Shown piece by piece: positions 1-8,818 of a stretch of 64,000 nt of DNA. Within the stretch, counting starts at the first letter, position 1, and each line of letters begins with the position of its first letter. The DNA is from Microbacterium azadirachtae (GTDB lineage: Bacteria > Actinomycetota > Actinomycetes > Actinomycetales > Microbacteriaceae): NCBI RefSeq assembly GCF_000956505.1, contig NZ_JYIX01000040.1, forward strand, positions 248,001 through 312,000, read 5' to 3'. The notes under the pieces were generated by a model that ran no database searches, was not told the DNA's origin, and was given only the letters and a program-made list of their open reading frames with translations. The position numbers and the translations under genes were made by a program.

Positions 1-906
1 GTCGTGCTCTCCCCGGAGGGCGAGGTCGTGGTCCGCCACGGCAACTCCGACGCGCTGGTGCTGCCCCGCTCCAGTCTGAAGCCGCTGCAGGCGATCGCGT
101 GCCTCACCGCCGGCGCCCCGCTCGAGGGCGAGCAGCTCGGACTCGCCACGGCGAGCCACAACGGCACCGACCGGCACGTCGCCGTGGTGCGCGAGATCCT
201 CGCGGCGGGCGGACTCACCGAGGACGACCTGGGCTGCCCCGCGGACTGGCCCGGCGATTCGGCGACCAGGGACGAGCTCGTGCGCGATCACGCCGGCAAG
301 GCGCGCATCCGGATGAACTGCTCCGGCAAGCACGCCACGATGCTGCGCGCCTGCATCGCGAACGGCTGGCCGACCGCCGGCTACCTCGACCTGGATCATC
401 CCCTGCAGGTGCACATCAAGGACGTCGTGGAGCGGCTCAGCGGCGAGCGCATCGCGGCCACGGCCATCGACGGCTGCGGCGCCCCCGTACACGCCATCAC
501 GCTCACCGGTCTCGCCAGGGCCGTGCATCGCATCGGCACCGCCTCGGAGCGCTCTCCGTTCGCGCTGCACCGCGTCGCCGGCGCACTGGTGCGCACGGTG
601 CGGGAGAACCCGTGGACGATCGAAGGTCCAGGCCGCCCCGACACCATCGCGATCGAGAAGCTCGGCGTGTTCGCGAAGCACGGCGCGGAGGGCGTGATGG
701 TGATGGTCGCCCCGAACGGTGCCACGGTCGCCCTGAAGATGCTCGACGGCTCCGGCCGCGCGGCGACGATCGTCGCCGCCACTCTGCTCGCCCGTGCGGG
801 CGCGCTGACCGACGCGCAGGTGGAAAGCCTCGCCTCGGCCCTTCCACTTGCCGTCCTCGGAGGCGGCAGCGGCGTGGGGGCCATCCGCCCCGGCGCCGGA
901 ATCTGA
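1..906 (+). CDS. L-asparaginase II family protein, 5' end missing
   Basis: Resembles the asparaginase II family (PF06089), which hydrolyses L-asparagine to aspartate and ammonia in the cytoplasm. The reading frame is open from the first base, so the true start lies upstream of the window; 301 codons are visible and end at TGA. Family-like signatures include SSLKPLQA near the visible N-terminus, TASHNGT, NCSGKHATML and DGCGAPVH. The C-terminus is complete (GGGSGVGAIRP). A short GC stem (about 909-923) follows the stop and may end the transcript. The next gene, ald, is on the same strand 49 bp downstream and also handles amino-acid nitrogen, so the two could be co-expressed. Recognition is from motifs and overall pattern; no alignment was run. 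Confidence 0.85.
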   Translation, partial: VVLSPEGEVVVRHGNSDALVLPRSSLKPLQAIACLTAGAPLEGEQLGLATASHNGTDRHVAVVREILAAGGLTEDDLGCPADWPGDSATRDELVRDHAGKARIRMNCSGKHATMLRACIANGWPTAGYLDLDHPLQVHIKDVVERLSGERIAATAIDGCGAPVHAITLTGLARAVHRIGTASERSPFALHRVAGALVRTVRENPWTIEGPGRPDTIAIEKLGVFAKHGAEGVMVMVAPNGATVALKMLDGSGRAATIVAATLLARAGALTDAQVESLASALPLAVLGGGSGVGAIRPGAGI

Positions 907-955
907 GCGCCCCCAAAAGGGGCCGTACCCGTCATAGGGAAGGAAAGGAGCCACG

Positions 956-2071
956 ATGAGGATCTCTGTCCCCAGCGAGGTGAAGAACAACGAGTTCCGC
1001 GTCGCCCTCACGCCCGCCGGCGTGCACGATCTCGTGCAGGCCGGTCATGAGGTCTTCGTGCAGTCCGGCGCCGGTGCCGGCTCCTCGATGTCGGATGCCG
1101 ACTACGTGGAGGCGGGAGCGACGATGCTCGACGACGCCGACGAGGTCTGGGCCCGCGCCGAGCTGGTGCTGAAGGTGAAGGAGCCGATCGCCAGCGAGTA
1201 CCACCGCTTCCGCAGCGACCTGGTGCTGTTCACGTATCTGCACCTCGCCGCCGACCGCCCGCTCACCGACCGGCTCGCCGAGTCGGGTATGACCGCGATC
1301 GCCTACGAGACCGTGCAGCTGGCCTCTGGCGCGCTGCCGCTGCTCGCCCCGATGAGCGAGGTCGCGGGCCGTCTCGCGCCACTGGTCGGCGCGAACACCC
1401 TGATGCGCTCGCACGGCGGCCTCGGCCTGCTGATGTCGGGCGTCCCCGGAACGCGCCCCGCCACCGTGACGGTGATCGGCGGCGGCGTCGCGGGTGCGAA
1501 CGCCGCCGTGATCGCGGCGGGCATGGGCGCGGATGTGACCATCTTCGACACCAACATCGCCCGGCTGCGCTACCTCGACGACTTCTTCGGCGGCCGGGTG
1601 AAGACGGCGGCGTCGAACCCGCTCGATCTGCGTCGTGCGGTCGTGAACTCGGACCTCGTCATCGGATCGGTGCTGATCCCGGGTGCGAAGGCGCCGAAGC
1701 TGGTCACGAACGACATGGTCGCCGAGATGCGTCCCGGCAGCGTGCTCGTGGACATCGCGGTGGACCAGGGCGGCTGCTTCGAGGACACGCACCCGACCAC
1801 GCATGACGACCCCACGTTCCGCGTGCACGACACCGTGTTCTACTGCGTGGCGAATATGCCGGGCGCTGTGCCGAACACGTCCACCTCGGCGCTCACCAAT
1901 GCGACCCTGCCGTACGTGAGGCAGATCGCGGGGCGCGGCTGGCAGGCGGCGCTGCGCGCAGATGCCGCTCTCGCCGGCGGTCTCAACGTGACCGGCGGCA
2001 AGATCGCCAGCGCCGGCGTGGCCACCGCGCACGACCTGCCCCTCACGCCGCTGGACGAGCTGCTGGACTGA
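956..2071 (+). CDS. ald: Alanine dehydrogenase
   Basis: Catalyses the reversible NAD-dependent deamination of L-alanine to pyruvate and ammonia. The 371-residue length is normal for Ald. The N-terminus (MRISVPSEVKNNEFRVALTP) is diagnostic of the Ald/PntA family, with substrate-binding residues expected in this block and in LVLKVKEP. The Rossmann motif reads VIGGGVAGANAA (about residues 175-186), and the SHGGLG and NMPGAVPNTST stretches are typical Ald. The ATG is preceded by AAGGAG at good spacing. The 3' end overlaps the convergent FtsK-like gene by 29 bp, so there is no room for a terminator between them. Confidence 0.95.
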   Translation: MRISVPSEVKNNEFRVALTPAGVHDLVQAGHEVFVQSGAGAGSSMSDADYVEAGATMLDDADEVWARAELVLKVKEPIASEYHRFRSDLVLFTYLHLAADRPLTDRLAESGMTAIAYETVQLASGALPLLAPMSEVAGRLAPLVGANTLMRSHGGLGLLMSGVPGTRPATVTVIGGGVAGANAAVIAAGMGADVTIFDTNIARLRYLDDFFGGRVKTAASNPLDLRRAVVNSDLVIGSVLIPGAKAPKLVTNDMVAEMRPGSVLVDIAVDQGGCFEDTHPTTHDDPTFRVHDTVFYCVANMPGAVPNTSTSALTNATLPYVRQIAGRGWQAALRADAALAGGLNVTGGKIASAGVATAHDLPLTPLDELLD

Positions 2072-5018
2072 GTCCGCCCCGCGGGGCGGGCAGGATCACC
2101 CTGGACGGTCGGCCGTCCTGATCGATGGTCCACGCCCGCCCCGCGTGCGGCGCCGCATAGGGCGGCAGTTCGCGGACGCCGGCGAGCAGACGCAGGTCCC
2201 GTGCGGCTTCGGCGAGCACCACGACCTCGCCGGCGCGGACGACCCGCTGCCAGAGCGCGAACTGACGCTGCCAGGCATCGCCGTCGCCGACCAGCACGAG
2301 GAGACCCGCCGGCTCCCGTTCCCGATGCGCGGAGCGCCCTCTCCGTTCGTCCGTCCCGCAGGCCGTCGCGCCGGCCGTCCCGATGTCCGTCCCGCCGTCC
2401 GCGCGGATCCCTCCGTCCTCCGCCGCGCCGCCGGTCAGCCCCGCCCCACCCGGCAGCACGAGCGGGCCTCCCTCCCCGAGCATCTGCACCGCGGCGCGTC
2501 CGAAGCGCGCGGCGAGTGCGTCCGCCGTGCGCGACGGCACCGTACTCACCACGCCGACGAGCGGCGCGCGCGGCTCCCACTGCGGGGTGCCAGCGCGAGG
2601 GGTCGCGCCGCGGCGCCGCAGTGCCGGAGAAGTGGCCTCCCTGCTCTCCGCTTCCGGCAGCACGAACTGCACCTCCGCGCCGCCCAGTCGAGCGCGCCCC
2701 GGTGGACGGTCGGGATCGTATGCTCCGGGCTCGCCTCCGGCGGTGAGGTGCTCTGCGCGGCTCGGGGCGCACAGCAGGGCGCGCTCCGGCAGCAGATCCG
2801 CGAGGACGGCGACCTGGCCTGTGCACCGTGAGGCGCTGAGGAGCACCGTGCCGTGCTCCGCGGCGAGGCGGACGACACGCTGCAGCCGCTCCGCCCAGGC
2901 GGAGGCGTACTCGAGTGGGAAGGCCGCGAGGCGCCGGTCCACATCGTCGACCGCCAGCAGCGTCGGCACGAGACGATACCCTTCCGCGATCTCGTCGATC
3001 ACCGACCACGCCTGCTCGGGGTCCGAGGACAGCAGCACCCCGTCCGGCGCCTGCGCAACGGCCGCCCGCAGGACGCTGCTCTTCCCGCTCCCCGGCCCGC
3101 CGAACACCGTGAGCCCTCGGTCCTCGCCGAGGCGGAGCGTGCGCGGCGTCTGCCGCTGCTGCTCCGGCTCGTCTGCGAGCCCGAGCACGATCTCCCCGGG
3201 CCGTGCCGCAGGCAGGGCGTCCCGACCCAGCCGCCGCGGCAGGGTTGGCTGCCAGGGGCTCGGCACGCGCGGCGCGCTGCGCCAGCGGCTCGAGAGCTCC
3301 GCGAGGTCCTCCGCGCCGGTCCGCGCGACGCGGAACGCAGACGGAGCCGCGTCCTGAGGGCGGAGCAGGTACGCGAGGCCGCGCCCTCCGGTGTCGCCCG
3401 GCAGCCGGGCCGCCGCGTCGCTGCCGATCATCGCCCTGCTGTCCGCCGGATCCGTGACGCGCAAGGCGATCCGGAGCGGGCAGTTCGCCGCCAGCGCATC
3501 GCGGATCACCCCGGTGGCGCGCTGCGTGCCGAGGATCAGGTGCACGCCGAGCGCGCGCCCGCGGGCGGCGATGTCCGTGAACACGGCCGCCAGATCCGGA
3601 TGCTCCTGCAGCAGTGCCGCGAACTCGTCGACGACGATCACCAGACGGCCGAGCGCTCCCCCGGTCTCCGCAACATCGCGGGCCCCGACCCCCGCGAGGA
3701 TGCCCTCCCTGCGCCGCAGCTCGGCTCGCAGGCTCCGCACGCCGCGTTCGGCTCCCGCGGCGTCGAGGTCGGTGATCACGGCGGCGACGTGCGGCAGCAC
3801 GCGCAGCCGTTCGAAGGCCGTGCCGCCCTTGAAATCGGCCAGCACGAATCCCACCTGCTCCGGGGAGTGCGCGGCGGCCAGCGCCGCGACCCAGCTCACC
3901 AGGAGTTCGCTCTTGCCCGCTCCGGTGACGCCGGTGACGAGCGCATGCGGCCCGTCGTCGACGAGATCGAGTGCGACGAGCCCGGCGGCATCCCGCCCGA
4001 TCCCCGTCCACAAGCCCTCCGCGACCGCAGGACGAGGTCCGGCACCGCCGCCCGATTCTCCGTCCGACGTGAGCGGCAGCACGTCGCGCAGCGCCACCGC
4101 CGCAGGGATCGTCTCCTCCTCCCCCTGTTCCCGCGCCAGGCGATGCACGATCGCTTCCGCCTGTTCGCGCGAGACGCCCTCTGCACGACAGCCGCGAGTG
4201 CCCTCCGGAGTGCTCAGCAGAGCGGAACCGGGCTCGGCGACGTCGAGCACCGCGTGATAGCCCACCGGCGGCGATGTCCCGGCGGCGATGAGGCAGAGTC
4301 TGGGTCCGAAGGGCGCAGTTCGCTGCGCGCCGACATGCACGGCGCCAGAGCCGTGCGGGCTGAGACGGGCCTGCGGCAGTTCGTCCAGCCCGAGCGCGGC
4401 GACGCCATCGCCCTCGAGTCGGATCGCGCCGCTCGCGTGCCGAAGACACAGTTGCAGCACCAGCGCTCTCGCCACAGCCGCGGCGATCGGCGCCGGGCCT
4501 CGCACGCAGAGGCCGGCGGAGAGAAGCACCGTCACGGGCACTCCCGGCAGACGCCGATGCCGGCCGCGGAACGCATCGGCCCGTTCTCCACCGCCGCTGA
4601 ACCGCAGCGACGAGGACCCCTCTCCTCGACCCACCGCGATCTCGACGGTCTCCGCGAGGGCGACCGGGCGCGTCGGCGGATCCGTCAGGCAGGCGGCGAG
4701 ATCCGGCGTCGCCCGCAGTCGACGCCCGCGCTCGGTCGCCTCGTGTTCGGCCACGACCCGTTCGACCTGCGCCCACGCCCTCGCCTCGTCGGCTCGCGCG
4801 ACGCGGACGGCACGGCGCCGCTGGCGAACCCCGTCCAGGAACGAGGCGAGGATCATGACGGGTCCGAGCGCGGCGAAGCTCAAGGACAGCGGCGAGCCGG
4901 TGACGGCGAAGAGGACGACGCCGGAGACCACCGGGACGATCGCAGCCAGCAGAGGGAGCGGGCCGCGCGGCGGAGCCACAGCGACGGCGGGGAGGACGAT
5001 CGTCTCGGCGGGATCCAT
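2043..5018 (-). CDS. FtsK/SpoIIIE-domain (EccC-like) membrane ATPase
   Basis: A 991-residue protein of the FtsK/HerA superfamily resembling type VII secretion motor EccC. Two hydrophobic segments lie near the N-terminus (about residues 21-40 and 44-61). The first ATPase domain has Walker A GVTGAGKS (363-370), the DFKGGTAFE stretch (395-403) typical of FtsK/EccC proteins, and Walker B VIVVDEFAALL (460-470). A second, more diverged domain has GGPGSGKS (640-647) and LLAVDDVDR. A third, degenerate nucleotide-binding-like domain appears in the last 200 residues without a clear Walker A. No EccB, EccD, EccE, mycosin or WXG100 gene is nearby, so a secretion role is inference. Upstream lies a PP2C gene on the same strand, 57 bp away. 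Alternative: a DNA-pumping FtsK paralogue, though the FtsK gamma domain is absent. Confidence 0.85.
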   Translation of the reverse strand: MDPAETIVLPAVAVAPPRGPLPLLAAIVPVVSGVVLFAVTGSPLSLSFAALGPVMILASFLDGVRQRRRAVRVARADEARAWAQVERVVAEHEATERGRRLRATPDLAACLTDPPTRPVALAETVEIAVGRGEGSSSLRFSGGGERADAFRGRHRRLPGVPVTVLLSAGLCVRGPAPIAAAVARALVLQLCLRHASGAIRLEGDGVAALGLDELPQARLSPHGSGAVHVGAQRTAPFGPRLCLIAAGTSPPVGYHAVLDVAEPGSALLSTPEGTRGCRAEGVSREQAEAIVHRLAREQGEEETIPAAVALRDVLPLTSDGESGGGAGPRPAVAEGLWTGIGRDAAGLVALDLVDDGPHALVTGVTGAGKSELLVSWVAALAAAHSPEQVGFVLADFKGGTAFERLRVLPHVAAVITDLDAAGAERGVRSLRAELRRREGILAGVGARDVAETGGALGRLVIVVDEFAALLQEHPDLAAVFTDIAARGRALGVHLILGTQRATGVIRDALAANCPLRIALRVTDPADSRAMIGSDAAARLPGDTGGRGLAYLLRPQDAAPSAFRVARTGAEDLAELSSRWRSAPRVPSPWQPTLPRRLGRDALPAARPGEIVLGLADEPEQQRQTPRTLRLGEDRGLTVFGGPGSGKSSVLRAAVAQAPDGVLLSSDPEQAWSVIDEIAEGYRLVPTLLAVDDVDRRLAAFPLEYASAWAERLQRVVRLAAEHGTVLLSASRCTGQVAVLADLLPERALLCAPSRAEHLTAGGEPGAYDPDRPPGRARLGGAEVQFVLPEAESREATSPALRRRGATPRAGTPQWEPRAPLVGVVSTVPSRTADALAARFGRAAVQMLGEGGPLVLPGGAGLTGGAAEDGGIRADGGTDIGTAGATACGTDERRGRSAHREREPAGLLVLVGDGDAWQRQFALWQRVVRAGEVVVLAEAARDLRLLAGVRELPPYAAPHAGRAWTIDQDGRPSRVILPAPRGGLSPAARPAA

Positions 5019-5075
5019 CCCGCCATCCCACCGCGAGCCGTCAACCAGTGGGAACGGCTCAGCGCAACCGGTGGA

Positions 5076-5894
5076 CTAGGGGACGGGGATCGGAGCGGTG
5101 GAGGAGGATCCGTCGTCACTCGCACCGCGCCGCACATCCACCACGATGATCGTGACGTTGTCGCGCCCGCCGTTCTCCAGCGCGGCCGAGAGCATCGCGT
5201 CGACCGCGGCGTCCGGCGTCGCGTTGAGCCCGAGGAAGTGCTGGATCCCGTAGTCGGTGAGCTCCTTGGTGAGCCCGTCGGAGCAGATCACGAACCGGTC
5301 GCCGTCCCGCACGCTGAACTCGCGGTAGTCGGGCGGCAGCGCCTCGCTGACGCCCACGGCACGGGTGATCACGTTGCTGTAGGGATGTCCCTCGGCTTCC
5401 TCGGGGCTGAGCCGGCCGGCCGTGATCAGCTCCTGGACGACGGAGTGGTCCGTCGTGACCTGGTCGAGCGCGCCGTCGCGCAGCAGATACACCCGGGAGT
5501 CGCCGATGTTCAGCGACACCCAGCGGGCGTCGTCGTCGACGAGTGTGAAGAACACGCCCGTCAGGGTCGTCCCGGTGCCCTCGTCCGTGGTGTCGGGATG
5601 CGCAGTGATGTCCTGCACCGCGGCGACCAGAGCCGTCTCGATCGTCTGCGTCGTGATCTCGCCCGCGGCGACGGCCTCCTCGAGGCGGGCGATCGTGCGC
5701 TGGCTCGCGATCTCGCCGCCCGCATGGCCGCCCATGCCGTCCGCGACGACGAACAGGGGGAACTCCGCGAGGAGCGAGTCCTGATTGTTCTCCCGGCGCC
5801 GACCGGTGTCGGTCGCACCCGCCCAGGACAGCACGACCGTGTCGCCCGACGCCAGTGCGACCTCGCGCGCGTGTGCCGTGGAACCCTGGCTCAT
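5076..5894 (-). CDS. PP2C-family serine/threonine protein phosphatase
   Basis: A 272-residue cytosolic metal-dependent phosphatase (PPM/PP2C, PstP-like catalytic domain). It carries the standard motifs in order: RRENNQDS near the N-terminus, VVADGMGGHAGGEIAS, LNIGDSRVYLLRDG, DHSVVQELI, VICSDGLTKEL and GGRDNVTIIVVD. The acidic metal ligands in DGMGG, SDGL and GRDN are all present. I chose the internal ATG (MSQGST...) because GGAGGA sits seven bases upstream of it; the ATG 15 bases further out lacks such a site. It has no transmembrane segment, unlike full-length mycobacterial PstP, and no adjacent kinase gene. Its position upstream of the FtsK-like ATPase suggests co-transcription. Confidence 0.93.
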   Translation of the reverse strand: MSQGSTAHAREVALASGDTVVLSWAGATDTGRRRENNQDSLLAEFPLFVVADGMGGHAGGEIASQRTIARLEEAVAAGEITTQTIETALVAAVQDITAHPDTTDEGTGTTLTGVFFTLVDDDARWVSLNIGDSRVYLLRDGALDQVTTDHSVVQELITAGRLSPEEAEGHPYSNVITRAVGVSEALPPDYREFSVRDGDRFVICSDGLTKELTDYGIQHFLGLNATPDAAVDAMLSAALENGGRDNVTIIVVDVRRGASDDGSSSTAPIPVP

Positions 5895-5976
5895 CGCGGT
5901 CCTCCCCATCCTCGGGCGATCGGAACGACCGCTGAAATCTCACACATCGTATTGGATTCCTGCGTCGACACGCGCC

Positions 5977-6948
5977 TCAGACCGCCGGATCCGCCGGGAG
6001 CGGGAACAGCGCATCGATCGCGGCGACGTCCGCCGCGGTCGGCGTCCATGCTGCGCCGGCGCGTGCGTTCGCCTCGATCTGCTCGGCGGACGTGGCCCCG
6101 GCGATCACGGAAGCCACGCCGGGCTGCGCGAGCAGCCAGCCGAACGTCGCCTCGAGCATGCTGATGCCGCGCTCTTCGCAGAACTCGCGATAAGCATCCA
6201 GCGCATCCCAGGGGGCGTCCTCCCAGAGGTACGCCCTGGTGCGCATGATGCGGCTCTGGGCGGGTCCGCCGTCCCGCGTGAACTTGCCCGTGAGCAGGCC
6301 GTTGTGCAGCGGGAAGAACGGGAAGAACCCGAGACCGAACCGGTTGACGGCCGGCAGCACCTCGCGCTCCGCCGCACGCGACAGCAGCGAGTACTGGTTC
6401 TGGGAAGAGATGAAATGGGCGCTGCGCTCCGCGCGCAACTCCGCCTCGGCGATCTGCCAGCCGCTGAAGTTGGAGTGGCCGAAGTAGCGGATCTTGCCCT
6501 CGCGGACGAGATCGTCCAGGGCGTCGAGCGTCTCCTCGATCGGGGTGAGCGGATCCGGCCAATGCAGCTGGTAGAGATCGATCCAGTCCGTGCGCAGCCG
6601 TCGCAGCGACTCCTCGACGGCCTTGCGGATGTAACGGCGCGAGCCGAACCCGGCCGGGAAGTCGTAGCCCATGTCCGCAGACGGGTAGCCGAACTTCGTG
6701 GCCAGCACCACGCGGTCCCGCCGACCGTCGAGGGCCTCCCCCATCAGCGTCTCGCTGAGGCCGGGATCCTTGCCGTACATGTCCGCGGTGTCGAGGAACG
6801 TCACGCCATGATCGATCGCCGCATCCAGCACCTGAACGGTGCCCTGCAGCGTCTCGGTGGCCGTCCCTGCGCGCCCGAAGTTGTTGCATCCGAGTCCCAC
6901 GGCGGAGACCAGGAGCCCGGACGATCCGACACGACGTTCAGCGCTCAT
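5977..6948 (-). CDS. Aldo/keto reductase
   Basis: A 323-residue NADPH-dependent oxidoreductase of the aldo/keto reductase superfamily with a (beta/alpha)8 barrel. Catalytic residues are recognisable: Asp and Tyr in FLDTADMYG, Lys in VVLATKFG, and His in LYQLHWPDP. The C-terminal SVIAGATSAEQIEANA segment is the usual cofactor phosphate-binding region. The physiological substrate cannot be told from sequence; these enzymes are often annotated by similarity to sugar or pyridoxal reductases. The next gene downstream (PP2C) starts 82 bp away on the same strand. Confidence 0.9.
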   Translation of the reverse strand: MSAERRVGSSGLLVSAVGLGCNNFGRAGTATETLQGTVQVLDAAIDHGVTFLDTADMYGKDPGLSETLMGEALDGRRDRVVLATKFGYPSADMGYDFPAGFGSRRYIRKAVEESLRRLRTDWIDLYQLHWPDPLTPIEETLDALDDLVREGKIRYFGHSNFSGWQIAEAELRAERSAHFISSQNQYSLLSRAAEREVLPAVNRFGLGFFPFFPLHNGLLTGKFTRDGGPAQSRIMRTRAYLWEDAPWDALDAYREFCEERGISMLEATFGWLLAQPGVASVIAGATSAEQIEANARAGAAWTPTAADVAAIDALFPLPADPAV

Positions 6949-6992
6949 ACTTCCAAACTACAGGCCGCTCCGGGGTGCGGACGCCGGGCATG

Positions 6993-7026
6993 CAGGAAGC
7001 CCCGGTCGAAAGACCGGGGCTTCCTG
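6993..7026 (-). terminator. Strong stem-loop after the DUF5684-like membrane protein gene
   Basis: Perfect 15-bp arms (6993-7007 and 7012-7026) close a GAAA tetraloop. It lies 7 bp past the stop of the minus-strand membrane protein gene. No clear U tract follows, which is common for actinobacterial hairpin terminators. Confidence 0.75.
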
Positions 7027-7032
7027 GCGTTA

Positions 7033-7860
7033 TCACGCCGGGGGCTGCTCGCCGTTGTCCGGAGCGGCGTCCGGCGCGGCGGCCGGCGGTGCGGGCGGAG
7101 CCGGCGGCGCAGGCGGAGCCGGCGGCGTCACCGGGGCTTCGGGAGCGGCGGCGGGCGGAGCGGCCGGCGGCTGGAACGTCGGCTGCGGGGCCTGCGGTGC
7201 GGCCTGCGGGAATCCCTGCGGCGGCTGGCCGGGCTGGCCGGGCTGGCCGAACTGCGGAGCCTGGGGAGCCTGGGGAGCAGCCGGCGGGGCGTAACCCTGG
7301 GCAGCCGGCGGCTGGTATCCCTGCGGGGCGCCGTAGCCGGGAGCTGCTGCGGCCGACGGCTGCACCGGGATGCCCTGCCACACCGTGCGGTCGGCGAAGA
7401 AGCCGTTGCCGGCCCACGAGGCGGGAGCGATGTTCGGGTTCCAGCGGGACTTGTCGAAGGCGTTGATGCCGTACCAGACGATGCTCAGGAAGATGTAGAG
7501 CACCACCCAGCCCGCGCCCTTCTGCAGCTTGAGGCCGACACGCCACGCGGCGAGGACCCAGAGCACAGCCGTTGCCGCGATGAGCAGCCACCCGATGACC
7601 GGGATCCAGCCGAGCACGATCGAGGCGCCCATCGCGATGAGCACCAGCCAGGGGCTCAGATCACCGAGCTTGAGGAACACCATTCCGCTGTAGATCGGCA
7701 CCCATGCGCGCCACCGGCCCTGCACCCCGGCCTTGTCGAAGATCTTCATGAGGAAGATGGAGGCCAGGACGTAGAAGCCGATCGCGAAGATCAGGTAGAC
7801 CAGCGTGCCGATCAGGAGTGCGGCGATGCTCACTCCTGAGTCGTATCCGTAGTCGTTCAT
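7033..7860 (-). CDS. DUF5684-like multi-pass membrane protein with Pro/Ala/Gly-rich tail
   Basis: A 275-residue protein of unknown function. The first half has about four hydrophobic helices (around residues 9-32, 50-66, 68-84 and 97-112) with the WRAWVPIYSGMVFLKLGDLSPWLVL pattern shared by small actinobacterial membrane proteins of the DUF5684 type. The second half (from about residue 140) is a low-complexity tail rich in Pro, Ala, Gly and Gln, with repeats such as GQPGQPGQP and PPAPPAPPAPP. It is likely exposed on one side of the membrane. The start was set at the ATG preceded by GGAGGAACAC; the longer frame has no ribosome site. A strong hairpin follows the stop. Confidence 0.75.
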   Translation of the reverse strand: MNDYGYDSGVSIAALLIGTLVYLIFAIGFYVLASIFLMKIFDKAGVQGRWRAWVPIYSGMVFLKLGDLSPWLVLIAMGASIVLGWIPVIGWLLIAATAVLWVLAAWRVGLKLQKGAGWVVLYIFLSIVWYGINAFDKSRWNPNIAPASWAGNGFFADRTVWQGIPVQPSAAAAPGYGAPQGYQPPAAQGYAPPAAPQAPQAPQFGQPGQPGQPPQGFPQAAPQAPQPTFQPPAAPPAAAPEAPVTPPAPPAPPAPPAPPAAAPDAAPDNGEQPPA

Positions 7861-7975
7861 GTGTTCCTCCCGGGAACAGGTTGAGATGCCAAGGCATCGA
7901 GGAGCGCGCACCTGAGAATCAGCTGAGCGCTTCGACGCGAAACACCCTACCCTGTCCCGGTGCCGCACTCACGAA

Positions 7976-8740
7976 CTATTTGCGGGCAGTCGGCTGATCC
8001 GTGACGAGTTCCAGGATCCCCGCATCCTCCGTGGTGCGGAGTTCGACGCCGACCCTGCCCGCCCAGTTCAGCAGCGTGCGTCGCGACCCGATCTTCGGCC
8101 GCTCGGTCGAGAGACGCCGCACCAGCTCGCCCTTGGCGTGCTTGTTGAAGTGGTTCAGCGCCTTGCCCTGCGCCGTCACCACGCGCACGTAAGCCGAGGG
8201 CAGCTCCGCCGGCACGGGCCCGAGGTCCGCATAGGCCTCGGAGCGCAGATCCAGCACGAAGTCCGGCGCAGCCGCCGAGAACGCGGCGGACACGGCATCG
8301 GCCCACAACCGCCGCAGAGCGGGCAGCCCCGGCACCGACGCGCCGGCGCCGAGACGGTACGACGGGATCGGATCCAGCGCGCCGACCGGTCCGTAGGGTG
8401 CGCTGTGCACGAGCACATGCGCCCCCAGCCAGCGCCGCGCGTAGCCGTCGAGCGTCGCCGCGTCCAGCGCGTCGTAGAGCACGCCGATGTAGCGGTCCAC
8501 GGTCGGCATCACCGCGGCGGTCCGCAGCCCGGCGTTGTCGCGCAGAGCCTCGGCGAGCTGCTTGTCGCTGAGCTTGAGCACCCGGCGTGTCGCTTCCGCG
8601 TCCGCGGCCAGCGCGACGAGCGCGTCGATCACCTGCTCGCGTTGGGGCGCGAGATCCGACAGCGCCCATCCCGTGGGATCCACCGGTGCGCGTGTGCCTC
8701 CGGGACGCTTGGTCTCGCTCGGCGGCAGCAGGATCATCAT
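7976..8740 (-). CDS. yaaA: Peroxide stress protein YaaA (UPF0246/DUF328)
   Basis: A 254-residue protein starting MMILLPPSETK, the hallmark N-terminus of the YaaA family. In E. coli YaaA limits hydrogen peroxide damage by lowering free intracellular iron and binds DNA; that function is known from the family, not shown here. Other family stretches are APYGPVGALDPIPSYRL, DFVLDLRSEAY and the HFNKHAKGELVR segment near the C-terminus. It lies between the ATP synthase operon and the membrane protein gene on the same strand, with a terminator hairpin separating it from atpC. Confidence 0.9.
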   Translation of the reverse strand: MMILLPPSETKRPGGTRAPVDPTGWALSDLAPQREQVIDALVALAADAEATRRVLKLSDKQLAEALRDNAGLRTAAVMPTVDRYIGVLYDALDAATLDGYARRWLGAHVLVHSAPYGPVGALDPIPSYRLGAGASVPGLPALRRLWADAVSAAFSAAAPDFVLDLRSEAYADLGPVPAELPSAYVRVVTAQGKALNHFNKHAKGELVRRLSTERPKIGSRRTLLNWAGRVGVELRTTEDAGILELVTDQPTARK

Positions 8741-8769
8741 GCGCAGGACTCCTCAAGCGGATGGAGACG

Positions 8770-8806
8770 CGCAAGCGCCGGACCCCGAGGGGATCCGGCG
8801 CTTGCG
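8770..8806 (-). terminator. Terminator hairpin of the ATP synthase operon
   Basis: Arms of 13 bp (8770-8782 and 8794-8806) with an 11-base loop lie 13 bp beyond the atpC stop codon. Right position and strength for the end of the atp transcript. Confidence 0.8.
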
Positions 8807-8818
8807 TGAATGGTTCGA

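Noticed and set aside
1840..6164. Very long open frames over the FtsK-like gene (1063 and 1103 codons)
   Set aside because: They are Arg/Ala/His-rich shadows produced by the GC-rich codon pattern of the real gene and show no family resemblance.
8741..8818. Frameshifted remainder of atpC
   Set aside because: The stretch after the stop holds only a terminator hairpin and the yaaA start region.
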